From the NCBI RefSeq assembly GCF_000970345.1, contig NZ_LAQU01000007.1, forward strand, positions 62,001 to 126,000: a DNA stretch of 64,000 bases, written 5' to 3'. Every line of letters starts with the position of its first letter. Position 1 is the stretch's first letter. Position numbers and translations under genes: made by a program. Positions 55,827 to 64,000 of the stretch are shown in pieces. The notes beneath the pieces are model-generated. The model had not been told where the DNA came from. It did not search any database and worked only from the letters and a program-made list of their open reading frames with translations. The stretch is from Robbsia andropogonis (GTDB lineage Bacteria; Pseudomonadota; Gammaproteobacteria; Burkholderiales; Burkholderiaceae).

Positions 55827-56947
55827 TAGGGCAAGACTTGATAAGCACCAATCAAATGGTAGGCGGTCGTCGAAGGCATTTCCGCACGAATGACCTGATC
55901 GTCATCGCTGAGCATTTCGTGCCAGCCAGCGTCATGCAGGAAACGGCCGGCAAAGCGCGCAATTTGTTCGGGCAATTGCGCGCGTTGAGCGGGGTCGGGA
56001 TGACATGCCATTGCGCGCAAGTACTCGGTCTGCGCCCAGATGCGCTGGTTGGCGTCGCGTACGGCCCCTGTTCGATCCAAGGCAGCGACTACGCCCCCGC
56101 TTTGCGGTACCACACCATGCTGTTGCGCGAACGCGTAGGCCTGATCCAGATGGATGCCGAGACCACTGCTTGTGAACCCCGGATGCCTGCTCGAATCGCG
56201 CAAAAAGCACCACTCGAATTGATGACCCGGTTCTATCCAGTTATCGGTATCAGTGAGCGGTAACTCCAGCACGCAATCCGTCTTCCGATCAAGGAAGGTC
56301 TCCACAAATTGGCACAGCAGCAGATCAAGCGCTGAATCAAAGCGTGCGTCTTTGGTGGATGCCATCGCTTCGAGATACGCCTCGGTCAGATGCATCAGCG
56401 GGTTCTGTCGAGCGAGTTCGAGGATCGACTCGAAGTTGCGGCTACATTTCGAGACGGGCAGGCCATTTGCCGGGTCGGTTGGAAAGCGGGTGTTCACCAC
56501 GTCGAAAGTGCGACCGATTACTGCCAAAGCACGGTTATCGCCCATCAAACGATAGTACGCCGCGCAGGCGAAGATCACGAAGGCATGAGTGTAAAGGTCT
56601 TTTTCGGTTTCAAGAGGCGTTGCATCAGGGCCGACGCTATAGTGGAAACCACTATTTTCCCGATCTGCAAATCGATTCACCAGCGCGTCGAACAGGCCTC
56701 TCGCGTGAGCTGCATCCGCGGCCACCGAGAAAACATATAATTGTCGCGCACAGGCCATCGCACGAAATCGTGTGATCGCAAGGGGCGGTTTCAGCGGATC
56801 GGGCAGGATAGCTTCCAGCGGCAGGCCGATGGGCGCGTAGTATCCGCGTCCGCGCCACATTGGCACGATAACTTGCGCGTAATGATCGCGCAGGCCCGCC
56901 CCATCGAGAATGACGGCGCGTGTCCGGGGAGCGGAAGAGTATTGCAT
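55826..56947 (-). CDS. N-acylglucosamine 2-epimerase (AGE)-family protein, mannose-6-P isomerase-like
   Basis: A 373-residue alpha/alpha-barrel protein of the AGE/YihS/mannose isomerase group. Signs are RARQLYVFSVAADAAH-type helix ends (AMACARQLYVFSVAADAA), ENSGFHYSVGPDATPLETEKDLYTHAF, NPLMHLTEAYLEAM and IEPGHQFEWCFLRDSSR with the catalytic His region. RIWAQTEYLRAMA closes the barrel. It likely interconverts mannose/glucose-type sugars and could feed GDP-mannose synthesis. ATG 56947 is chosen because the upstream 76 codons show no family sequence. It is divergent from the next gene with 154 bp between. Confidence 0.88.
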   Translation of the reverse strand: MQYSSAPRTRAVILDGAGLRDHYAQVIVPMWRGRGYYAPIGLPLEAILPDPLKPPLAITRFRAMACARQLYVFSVAADAAHARGLFDALVNRFADRENSGFHYSVGPDATPLETEKDLYTHAFVIFACAAYYRLMGDNRALAVIGRTFDVVNTRFPTDPANGLPVSKCSRNFESILELARQNPLMHLTEAYLEAMASTKDARFDSALDLLLCQFVETFLDRKTDCVLELPLTDTDNWIEPGHQFEWCFLRDSSRHPGFTSSGLGIHLDQAYAFAQQHGVVPQSGGVVAALDRTGAVRDANQRIWAQTEYLRAMACHPDPAQRAQLPEQIARFAGRFLHDAGWHEMLSDDDQVIRAEMPSTTAYHLIGAYQVLP

Positions 56948-57101
56948 AATCTGATGTTCATACGGTAAAAGCGGCTCGACCGTGAGCTTCGCATAGCTGC
57001 CCGGGGCATGTCCACGCTTTTGTCGTTGATTTTTATGGGCATTCGGACGTTCGTGCCCAGGCGCGCGGCGCGGCGTCCAGAATGGCCAGGACCCAAGGAA
57101 T

Positions 57102-58084
57102 ATGAGAATTTTGATTACGGGTGCCAGCGGCTTTGTCGGTCGGTCGTTATGCCGGGCGTTGTTGAAATCCGGCAAAGCGGTCTATGCATTAACCGGGCAA
57201 GCGCACTACCGCGAGTCAGGCGTTGTCGTCTGGCGTACCTTGCGGGAAAACTTCGTTGATGTCGAACACGTCTGGCCCGCCGGGGCAGGAATCGACTGCG
57301 TCGTGCATCTTGCAGCCCGGGTTCATCAGCATCACGAGTCAGGACTGGCGCAGGCATCCTTGCTGGATGTCTACCGCGAAACCAATGTTGCAGGTACTTT
57401 GAGAATAGCGCGCGCAGCGTTGGCCGCTGGTGCCAAGCGTTTTATTTTGTCAGCAGCATCAAAGCGATGGGTGAAGCGGAGCCGGGTACCCCGCAGCGCC
57501 CGTGGACTGAAGCGGACACGCCAATGCCGGTTGACGCGTACGGCATTTCCAAGCTGGAGGCGGAAGCGGCATTGCGCGCTTATGGCGCCGAGGCCGGGCT
57601 AGAAGTGGTCATCGTTCGGCCGCCATTGGTTTATGGTCCAGGGGTAAAAGCGAACTTTCGACAATTGATTCGCCTCTCGGCACTTGGCTTGCCATTGCCG
57701 CTTGGATGCATCGACGCGCCGCGTAGCATGGTGTTCGTTGGCAATCTGGTGGATGCCATCAACGTTTGTTGCACACATCCCGCAGCTGCAAATCAGATTT
57801 TCAATGTTGCCGATGAGGAAGATCTAACCGTGCGCGATCTGGTGCGGCGTCTGGCCGACAACCTCGGGATTCGTAGTGTCTTGCTCCCTATCTCGCCAAC
57901 GTTGTTACGTCTCGCCGGAAGATTGACGGGCCGGTCCGATCAAATCCAGCGCCTAATCACACCCTTGCGCCTGGATTCTCGGCATATTCGGAAGACGCTA
58001 CATTGGAATCCGCCGTTTTCGGTTGCACGCGGGCTTATGGACACCATTGCCGACTATAAATTGCAGCGTGAGGCTAATCGATGA
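57102..58084 (+). pseudogene. wbpV: WbpV-like UDP-4-keto-sugar reductase/epimerase, frameshifted
   Basis: An extended SDR gene split by a single-base deletion. The first part reads MRILITGASGFVGRSLCRAL to AAGAKRFIL; the second resumes as MGEAEPGTPQRPWTEADTPM, YGISKLEAEAALRAYG and VIVRPPLVYGPGVKANF. Adding one T in TTTT at 57445-57448 restores RFIFVSSIKAMGEAE, exactly the family sequence including the Ser-Ser-Ile-Lys-Ala-Met-Gly motif. The whole protein would be about 327 residues. With WbpM such reductases make UDP-D-QuiNAc or a related sugar. Whether the break is real or a sequencing error cannot be told. Confidence 0.85.
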
Positions 58085-59299
58085 GTGTTTGGGTGCAGGG
58101 CGGGGCGGTCTTATCGACCGCCGCCGGCATGCTTGGCTGGGAACACATGCTCATCACTGCCGGTGCGGCAGCCGCGTTGTGCTGGTGCATCCTGGCGGTA
58201 CTTTTGAAGACGGGATACGCATGGGATCTCGCTACCGATGTGCCGAACCACCGATCGTTGCATACCAGACCGACGCCACGGGTCGGCGGACTCGGCTTGA
58301 TGCCGGCTTGCTTGTGCATTGGTGCCCTGGTGGCCCCTACATTCCGAATCGCAGCGCTTATTGCGTTGGGTCTGGTGTTGATTTCTCAGATTGACGACCG
58401 CCGCGGCCTGCCAGCCCGGGTGCGCTTTGCTGTCCATCTTGCTTGCGCTGTCGTTTTTGTCATCACGGGATGGTGGTTTGGGTCGGTTCGTGAGGCGATT
58501 ACGGGGGGGGCTGATGCGTTGGGGGTGCAAAACGGTCTGTTTTTCGTCATCATCGTTATGGCATTCGCGATTATTGCTTTTGTTTGGACCATGAATCTGT
58601 ATAACTTCATGGACGGCATGGATGGCCTGGCGGGCGGTATGGCGTGTTTTGGCTTCTCGGCTTATGCCATTGCGGCTTTTTTTTGCGATGCACAATTCCG
58701 AGAATGCTCTTTCGGTAGAGACTGTCGTGAAGGTGGCGGAGGCTGGACGTGACCTCGCCATGCTGCGGGATATAACGCTTGCAAGTTGTGCTACGGCTGG
58801 TGCGGCGCTAGGTTTCTTGTTCTGGAATGCGCCGCCCGCCAAGTTATTTTTAGGAGACGCCGGATCGGTGCCACTTGGTTTTCTGGCTGCAGCACTTGGG
58901 TGGCTTGGATGGTCGCACGGTGCCTGGCCTGCCGCATTTCCATTTCTCGTATTTTCGCCGTTTGCTGCGGACGCGACGGTCACCTTGCTGCGTCGTTTGC
59001 TTCGTGGCGAGCGGTTTTGGGAGGCCCATCGGGAGCATTACTATCAACGAATGGTGCGAATGGGATGGCCACGCGGTCGCGTGCTACTGATTGCTTATGG
59101 TGCAATGGCCGGTGCCGCGGCGTTCGCGTTGCTGTATGTAAGATTTGATATATACGATATATCACACGTTACTGGCGGCATCGATGCGCGGCGTCTGCAG
59201 AGGTTGATGGCAGTGCTGTGTTTTTTAGGTTTAGCAGGGATTGGTGTCTTCGTCGATCGTCGATGGGCACGCTTTATATGTGCCGCTACGAGGAACTGA
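58081..59299 (+). pseudogene. wbpL: WbpL-like undecaprenyl-phosphate sugar-phosphate transferase, frameshifted
   Basis: A membrane PNPT-family gene (MraY/WecA/WbpL) starting the lipid-linked chain. The first frame holds NHRSLHTRPTPRVGGLG, SQIDDRRGLPARVRFAVH and MNLYNFMDGMDGLAGGMA; the second resumes with KLFLGDAGSVPLGFLAAALG and the HREHYYQRMVRMGWP end motif. The frame changes at a run of eight Ts (58677-58684); seven Ts would join both into one protein of about 405 residues. All catalytic motifs are intact across the two halves. The start overlaps the previous stop (ATGA). Confidence 0.85.
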
Positions 59300-59324
59300 C
59301 AGGAAGGTGGATCGTTCAACAAGC

Positions 59325-61399
59325 ATGATAGACCCCAAAAACGTAATAACACTACGTGGCGTACTCTTGCCGCGTTTGCCTTCGATGTCATTGCCGTCGC
59401 GGCTGTCTGGCTTATTTCCTACCTGCTCCGCTTCAATGGTGTGCTGCCTCACGCCTATGTTCACCCGGTCTGGATGCAACTGATTTGGGTCATTCCCATT
59501 TATGCCGTATTGTTCCAAGCATTTGGGTTATATCGCGGTATGTGGCTTTTCGCCAGCCTATTGGATCTGATCCGTATCGCAAAAGCCGTTGTCACGGGTG
59601 CGCTGGTGACAATGATCGGTAGCGTTTTGGTGCAACCTACGCCCCTGGTGCCGCGATCGGTATTGATCGTGTCACCGATTCTGCTGGTGCTGATGATGGG
59701 AGGCGCGCGAGCCTTCTACCGGGCCGCCAAGGAGTTCTACATGGATAGGGGCGCACGCGGAGGGCACAGCGTGCGGCGTGGCAAGCCCGTTCTCATTCTT
59801 GGCGCCGGGCGGGCAGGGGCGGCACTCGCCAGGGAACTGTCGTACTCGCCCGAGTGGCGTCTGTTGGGACTCCTCGACGATGACAGCACAAAAGTAGGAC
59901 GGGAAATTTACGGCTACCGCGTACTGGGATCGATCGATGCCATCGACCAACTGACTAGCAGCACTGGCATTGGTCGGACCGCTACGCACGTGATCATCGC
60001 CATGCCGGGTGCCACGGCTGAGCAGAAGCGCCGGGTTGCGGCGCTCTGCATGCGATCGCCAGCGCGGGTCATGACGCTTCCGCAACTGACCGAGACCGCG
60101 CCGGAAGGCAATTTCCTTTCCCGAGTCCGCAATATTGACCTCGAAGACTTGCTCGGCCGTGATGCGGTGTCGATCGATGCTGAACACGTTGGTGAAATGC
60201 TGCACGAACGTGTCGTCATGGTGACCGGTGCAGGTGGTTCGATCGGCTCGGAGCTGTGTCGCCAGATCGCGCAATTCACGCCGGCCCAATTGATCGCTTT
60301 CGATCAATCCGAATTCTCGATTTACCGCCTCGGTGAAGAGTTTCGTGAACGGCATCCCGAATTTCCATTGGTCGAGGTCATTGGCGACGTCAAAGATGGG
60401 TTACTGCTCGAAAAAGTGATGATGCGTTACCGCCCGTCCGTCGTGTTTCATGCCGCCGCGTATAAGCATGTTCCATTGATGGAGGACGTCAATGCCTGGC
60501 AGTCGGTCCGTAACAACGTCTATGGCACCTACCAGACGGCCATGGCCGCCACGCGAGCGGGCGTTGGCCGCTTTGTCCTTATTTCCACCGACAAGGCGGT
60601 GAATCCAACAAATGTGATGGGTGCAAGCAAGCGGCTGGCGGAGATGGTTTGTCAGGCTTTGCAGCAACGCGCAACACCAATGATGACCGAGCACGCGTCA
60701 GGGAATCTGATGCAAAACGATGCGCGGCCTGCCCCGGAAAAATTCGACGGCGTTGGCGCGGGACAATCCAATGTCGACTGGGGCAGGACTGATATCTGCA
60801 CCGTGGAAAAAGTGCAATCGAGCTCGCATCGTCAAGACGCACTCCAATTCGAAATCGTACGTTTCGGGAATGTTCTTGGCAGTGCTGGTAGCGTTATTCC
60901 TAAATTCCAGGAGCAAATCGCAAAAGGTGGGCCGGTGACGGTGACGCATCCGGACATCACGCGCTTTTTCATGACGATCCCGGAGGCCTCGCAACTGGTA
61001 CTGCAGGCATCGAGTATGGGACGTGGCGGGGAGATTTTCGTACTGGATATGGGGCGGCCGATGCGGATCGTCGATCTGGCGCGCGACCTGATCCGTTTGT
61101 ATGGCTTCACCGAGGAACAGATCGGCATCTCGTACACCGGTTTGCGCCCGGGTGAGAAACTGTTTGAGGAGTTACTGGCTGATGCGGAAACCACGCGTCC
61201 GACGCATCATGCGAAGCTGCTTATTGCCCGGACGCGCGCCGTTCCTGATGACTTCCTGCCATCGCTTCTTGAATGGCTGACCGCCGCCCATGTGCCTGAT
61301 GACGATGATGTACGCGTCCAACTTGGGAAATGGCTCGAGGAATATGTGCCATCGACCCATGCCGTTTTGTCACCTCCCGCGGTGCCGCAAGCCTACTGA
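59325..61399 (+). CDS. wbpM: WbpM/PglF/CapD-like nucleotide-sugar 4,6-dehydratase, 5' end out of frame
   Basis: A membrane-anchored UDP-GlcNAc 4,6-dehydratase. Intact frame from GTG 59441: membrane helices, a nucleotide-binding domain (LILGAGRAGAALARELSYS), then the SDR domain VMVTGAGGSIGSELCRQIA, VFHAAAYKHVPLMEDV and STDKAVNPTNVMGASKR. The same frame continues upstream as RTLAAFAFDVIAVAAVWLIS, the normal first helix, but has no start codon there. ATG 59325 (MIDPK) joins it only if one A is added in the A-run at 59337-59341. About 55 residues of unusual sequence are inserted before FEIVRFGNVLGSAGS. Product: UDP-4-keto-6-deoxy sugar for the WbpV-like step. Confidence 0.88.
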
Positions 61400-61540
61400 G
61401 GTGGGGATAAAGATTCCGTTAAACTGTGTTTAGGAAAGGTTACGCCTGCTGGATGCCACCGCGTGCACGTTGATGCGCGCGGTGGCAGTACAGATGGACT
61501 GCAGCATGCTACGTTTTTTGAACCAATAATGGGGTCCTGC

Positions 61541-62422
61541 ATGACAGAAAAGCGCATTTTACTTACTGGCGTTACTGGCCAGGTCGGCTTCGAACTGGCT
61601 CGCAGTCTTCAAGGATTAGGCGAGGTTATCGGTTTGGATCGTTCCGGCCTTGATTTATCAAACCCTGACAAGATGCGTGAGGTTATTCGAAGCCTCTCAC
61701 CGTCGCTGATCGTCAATCCGGCCGCTTACACAGCGGTAGACAAAGCGGAAACCGAGCGCGATGCCGCGCAGGCAATCAACGCGACCGCACCGGCAATCCT
61801 CGCGGAAGAAGCCAAGCGCGCCGGTATCCCGCTAATCCACTACTCGACCGACTACGTGTACGACGGCGAAAAAGATGGCATCTATACGGAAGACGACGCG
61901 ACAAATCCGCAAAACGTCTACGGGGCGACCAAGCTTGCCGGGGAGGACGCAATCCGTTCGAGTGGCTGTCATCACGTGATTTTCCGTACCAGTTGGGTGT
62001 ACGGCGTCCACGGCGGCAATTTCGTTAAAACAATGCTGCGACTTGGCGCGGAGCGGGAATTGCTGCGGGTGGTTGGCGATCAATTTGGCGCGCCGACATC
62101 GGCGCGAACGATCGCCGACATCACCGCTCATATTGTCGCTCAATCACAAGTGATAGCGGATAACGCCGCGTGGTGGCAAGCGAAGTCAGGCACCTACCAT
62201 CTTAGCGGCGGTGGTGAAACCAACTGGGCAGAGTACGCACGAGAGATTTTCACGATCAAGGAGTTGAACTGCCGCGTAGATGCGATCCCGGCATCGGAGT
62301 ACCCCACTCCGGCGAAACGACCCGTCAACTCGCGGATCTCAAACGATAAGTTGGCGCGGACGTTTGGCTTGCGTACGCCGCCGTGGCAGACATCGCTGCG
62401 CCAATGTCTTGAAAGCATATGA
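61541..62422 (+). CDS. rmlD: dTDP-4-dehydrorhamnose reductase (RmlD)
   Basis: A 293-residue SDR reductase, last step of dTDP-L-rhamnose synthesis. The nucleotide motif is LLTGVTGQVGFELAR; VNPAAYTAVDKAE and YSTDYVYDGEKDGIY are RmlD hallmarks, and the Tyr-Lys pair is in YGATKLAGEDAI. TSWVYGVHGGNFVKTMLRL follows. ATG 61541 is chosen; ATG 61529 would add four residues. rmlA, rmlB and rmlC are not seen in the window, so dTDP-4-keto-rhamnose must be made elsewhere. It follows the wbpM-like gene by 141 bp. Confidence 0.95.
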   Translation: MTEKRILLTGVTGQVGFELARSLQGLGEVIGLDRSGLDLSNPDKMREVIRSLSPSLIVNPAAYTAVDKAETERDAAQAINATAPAILAEEAKRAGIPLIHYSTDYVYDGEKDGIYTEDDATNPQNVYGATKLAGEDAIRSSGCHHVIFRTSWVYGVHGGNFVKTMLRLGAERELLRVVGDQFGAPTSARTIADITAHIVAQSQVIADNAAWWQAKSGTYHLSGGGETNWAEYAREIFTIKELNCRVDAIPASEYPTPAKRPVNSRISNDKLARTFGLRTPPWQTSLRQCLESI

Positions 62423-62462
62423 GACGTGCTTAACCAAAACCTGGCGCCGCCAAATTCAGCTA

Positions 62463-63320
62463 CTAACGTCGAGGTGCATTTCCATTGTAGTAGCTGAGAT
62501 CGTCGCTCGTGAGCAAGCGGGTCATATGTGGGCCGTGGTTGGGAAGGGCTGCCTCGGCCAAGCCTTCTTTTTTGCCAATGATGGGCTCGCTCGTTGTAAA
62601 TGCGCCTGTCGGGGCGTCCGCGGCACTCGGCCAATGGTGGCTTATCAGGCTCAACCTAGCGCATGCGTTACGAAAGTGTGGATGTACTGGCTCCCTTTCA
62701 GACATGCCCATGATGGCACGCTTCCCAAATCGTGCGGTTACCTCCTTATACAGCATCCGTTCGAGCCGATCATGGTCGTCTGCGCGAAGCGACAAAAACA
62801 TCGCTCGCATCTCCGGTGTGCATTTCGTAATAAAGAACTGCGTCGCCAGTGATTTCGTCTCACGAATACCGTATTGGATTCCAATTCGTCTTAGCAAACG
62901 CGCCAACGTTGCGCGCGCGCGCCGGCTTGCCTTGGTAGAAATTTGCCATTTTGGCAGGCGATCAGAACTCCAGGATGACGCCGCGATCATTGCATAAGGA
63001 TCACTCGACAATCGGGTGAGATAGTGGTGGATGATGTGCGGGTCAAAAATCCACGTATCGGCTTCTAAATGAATGATGTAATCGGCGGTATAGCGCGACA
63101 CCGCCGCCTCTATTGACGCCTTCAACAAGTCCAACGCGCCCCGGGTCAGCGGCTTGGGATCGCGATAAATGACGAGGTCTTCGAGCGACTTTACATAGCT
63201 GCTGGCTGCTGTGGCATGTACGATCGGCCAAGAGGTGTTCCAGTTGAGTTTGACGATTTCCGTCAGAATGCGCGCGCAATCAATGCGATTATAGGAAGTG
63301 ATGCATACAACGACATGCAT
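62463..63320 (-). CDS. Glycosyltransferase-like protein (GT-A fold)
   Basis: A 285-residue protein with a GT-A-like start (MHVVVCITSYNRIDCARILT) and YIIHLEADTWIFDPHIIHHY, an acidic metal-site motif (EAD) in the position of the DxD. No signal peptide or membrane helix is seen. The C-terminal half (basic, KASRRARATLARLLRRIG) is of unknown fold. It faces the rest of the locus on the minus strand. Transfer of a sugar to the polymer is likely but unproven. Low sequence similarity to the known GT2 families limits the call. Confidence 0.6.
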   Translation of the reverse strand: MHVVVCITSYNRIDCARILTEIVKLNWNTSWPIVHATAASSYVKSLEDLVIYRDPKPLTRGALDLLKASIEAAVSRYTADYIIHLEADTWIFDPHIIHHYLTRLSSDPYAMIAASSWSSDRLPKWQISTKASRRARATLARLLRRIGIQYGIRETKSLATQFFITKCTPEMRAMFLSLRADDHDRLERMLYKEVTARFGKRAIMGMSEREPVHPHFRNACARLSLISHHWPSAADAPTGAFTTSEPIIGKKEGLAEAALPNHGPHMTRLLTSDDLSYYNGNAPRR

Positions 63321-63493
63321 GGATTTTGTTTGGCAATACTAATATCGCCTTATCTAGATAACGTAAAGTGAAGTTTTACTATAATGCTTGCATAAAAAAT
63401 TTAAATAAGTACGGATCTGAAAATATAAGTTCGCACAGAAATGTCTGACGTCTTTCTTGGTGGGTACGACATCTAATAACAAATTTATTGCAA

Positions 63494-63508
63494 ACACAAT
63501 TATTGTGT
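63494..63508. promoter_or_regulatory. 15-bp palindrome ACACAAT-T-ATTGTGT
   Basis: A perfect 7+7 inverted repeat around a single T, 124 bp before the next start codon. It could be an operator; no regulator is identified. Confidence 0.4.
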
Positions 63509-63555
63509 CGCATACTATTTGAAAGATGTTGATCGCGGGGGCTCCCTTGGATTTA

Positions 63556-63567
63556 GTTCTTAAGAAC
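63556..63567. promoter_or_regulatory. 12-bp palindrome GTTCTTAAGAAC
   Basis: A perfect palindrome 64 bp before the next start codon, in a good position for an operator or activator site. Its binding protein is unknown. Confidence 0.4.
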
Positions 63568-63631
63568 AGGCTACTGGTGCGTCCGAGAACAGTACAGTTG
63601 TTATCTCGTCAAACGAGTAAAATTCTACGAT

Positions 63632-64000
63632 ATGACATCGCAAGACCGTAGCGTTGCCCCCAAGCTGATTGTGGACGCTACTGTCATCTTGTCAACTCGC
63701 CCAAGCGGAATTGGTCATTACGCCCTGGGCATCGTCAAGGCGTTTGATGCATTGGCATCCCGCGGGTTATTGTCCTACTCCCTGCTTGCAGCAAAGTCGG
63801 CACTCCCTTATGCCGACGCGTTGGGATTGCACAATCGGGATAGGTGCATCGCGTTGCACCCGCTAAAAAAGAACCTCTCGCGTCAAATTCTCAAACGTGC
63901 GTTGCCGGTTGCGATGGATCGCATCATGCCTGCAGGAGCTTATTATTTCCCTGCTTTCAATATGCTCCCTCTGCGTCAGAGGCCGTCGGCAGTCGTGATT
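63632..64000 (+). CDS. Glycosyltransferase, GT4-like, N-terminal part (runs off the window)
   Basis: The first 123 codons of a larger gene cut by the window edge. The start reads MTSQDRSVAPKLIVDATVIL, followed by STRPSGIGHYALGIVKAFDA, the G-I-G-x-Y loop common at the N-terminus of GT4 transferases. YYFPAFNMLPLR is a later acceptor-domain strand. ATG 63632 is the first Met in a frame that stays open to the end. The donor domain lies outside the window. It appears to start a new rightward unit of the polysaccharide locus. Confidence 0.7.
   Translation, partial: MTSQDRSVAPKLIVDATVILSTRPSGIGHYALGIVKAFDALASRGLLSYSLLAAKSALPYADALGLHNRDRCIALHPLKKNLSRQILKRALPVAMDRIMPAGAYYFPAFNMLPLRQRPSAVVI

Larger units (their letters stand above)
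63321..63631. other. AT-rich intergenic region with palindromes
   Basis: This 311-bp stretch between divergent transferase genes is visibly richer in A and T than its surroundings. It holds two perfect palindromes (63494-63508 and 63556-63567), listed separately. It is the likely control region of the next polysaccharide unit. No gene is seen. Confidence 0.6.

Overview
The window is a stretch of chromosome from a high-GC beta-proteobacterium. The GroEL C-terminus, the AcrR/AcrAB/outer-membrane-factor arrangement, the run yqgE-ruvX-pyrB-pyrC'-plsC with a facing apaH, and Burkholderia-type porins all point to Burkholderia sensu lato (Burkholderiaceae). The species cannot be fixed from this sequence alone.

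Left half (1-36.8 kb): mostly envelope, stress and housekeeping genes. In order these are: a nucleoside 2-deoxyribosyltransferase; a PmrA/QseB-type two-component system followed by a DegP-like protease that carries a textbook PmrA-type box in front; a small secreted protein; an orphan XdhC; a TetR repressor divergent from an RND efflux operon with an AcrR-type operator between them; S-formylglutathione hydrolase; a Zn/Mn ABC importer (ZnuACB type) with a Zur-like dyad; Nudix and GlsB-type small proteins; a degenerate D-Ala-D-Ala-ligase relative; a porin plus ABC importer operon; groESL under a sigma-32 promoter and a perfect CIRCE; thiD; rubredoxin (too short for ordinary ORF calling); photolyase; and the yqgE operon. 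In that operon the aspartate carbamoyltransferase-like subunit and the dihydroorotase-like subunit both lack their catalytic motifs, and pyrR is absent.

Right half (37.2-64 kb): a large surface-polysaccharide (O-antigen or exopolysaccharide) locus. It has a Wzm/Wzt ABC exporter, a NodB-like protein, UDP-GlcNAc 2-epimerase, several glycosyltransferases including a 1146-residue protein with two tandem GT4 domains and one GT2 domain, a CapK-like adenylate-forming protein, a beta-helix protein, an ABC ATPase relative without a Walker A lysine, and a C-methyltransferase-like protein. These are followed by Gmd and Rmd (GDP-D-rhamnose), an AGE-family epimerase, a wbpV-wbpL-wbpM-like trio (initiating sugar and lipid-carrier transfer), and RmlD. 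Gmd/Rmd plus Wzm/Wzt plus a WbpL-type primer transferase recalls ABC-exported D-rhamnan polysaccharides; no Wzx or Wzy is seen.

Most notable: (1) each gene of the wbpV-wbpL-wbpM trio is broken by a single-base change in a homopolymer, which means either local sequence error or loss of the initiating pathway; (2) four proteins look like catalytically dead relatives of known enzymes (PyrB-like, PyrC', Ddl-like, Wzt/KpsT-like); (3) there is a three-domain fused glycosyltransferase; (4) several recognisable regulatory sites can be read directly. No rRNA, tRNA, CRISPR array, insertion sequence or prophage was recognised.
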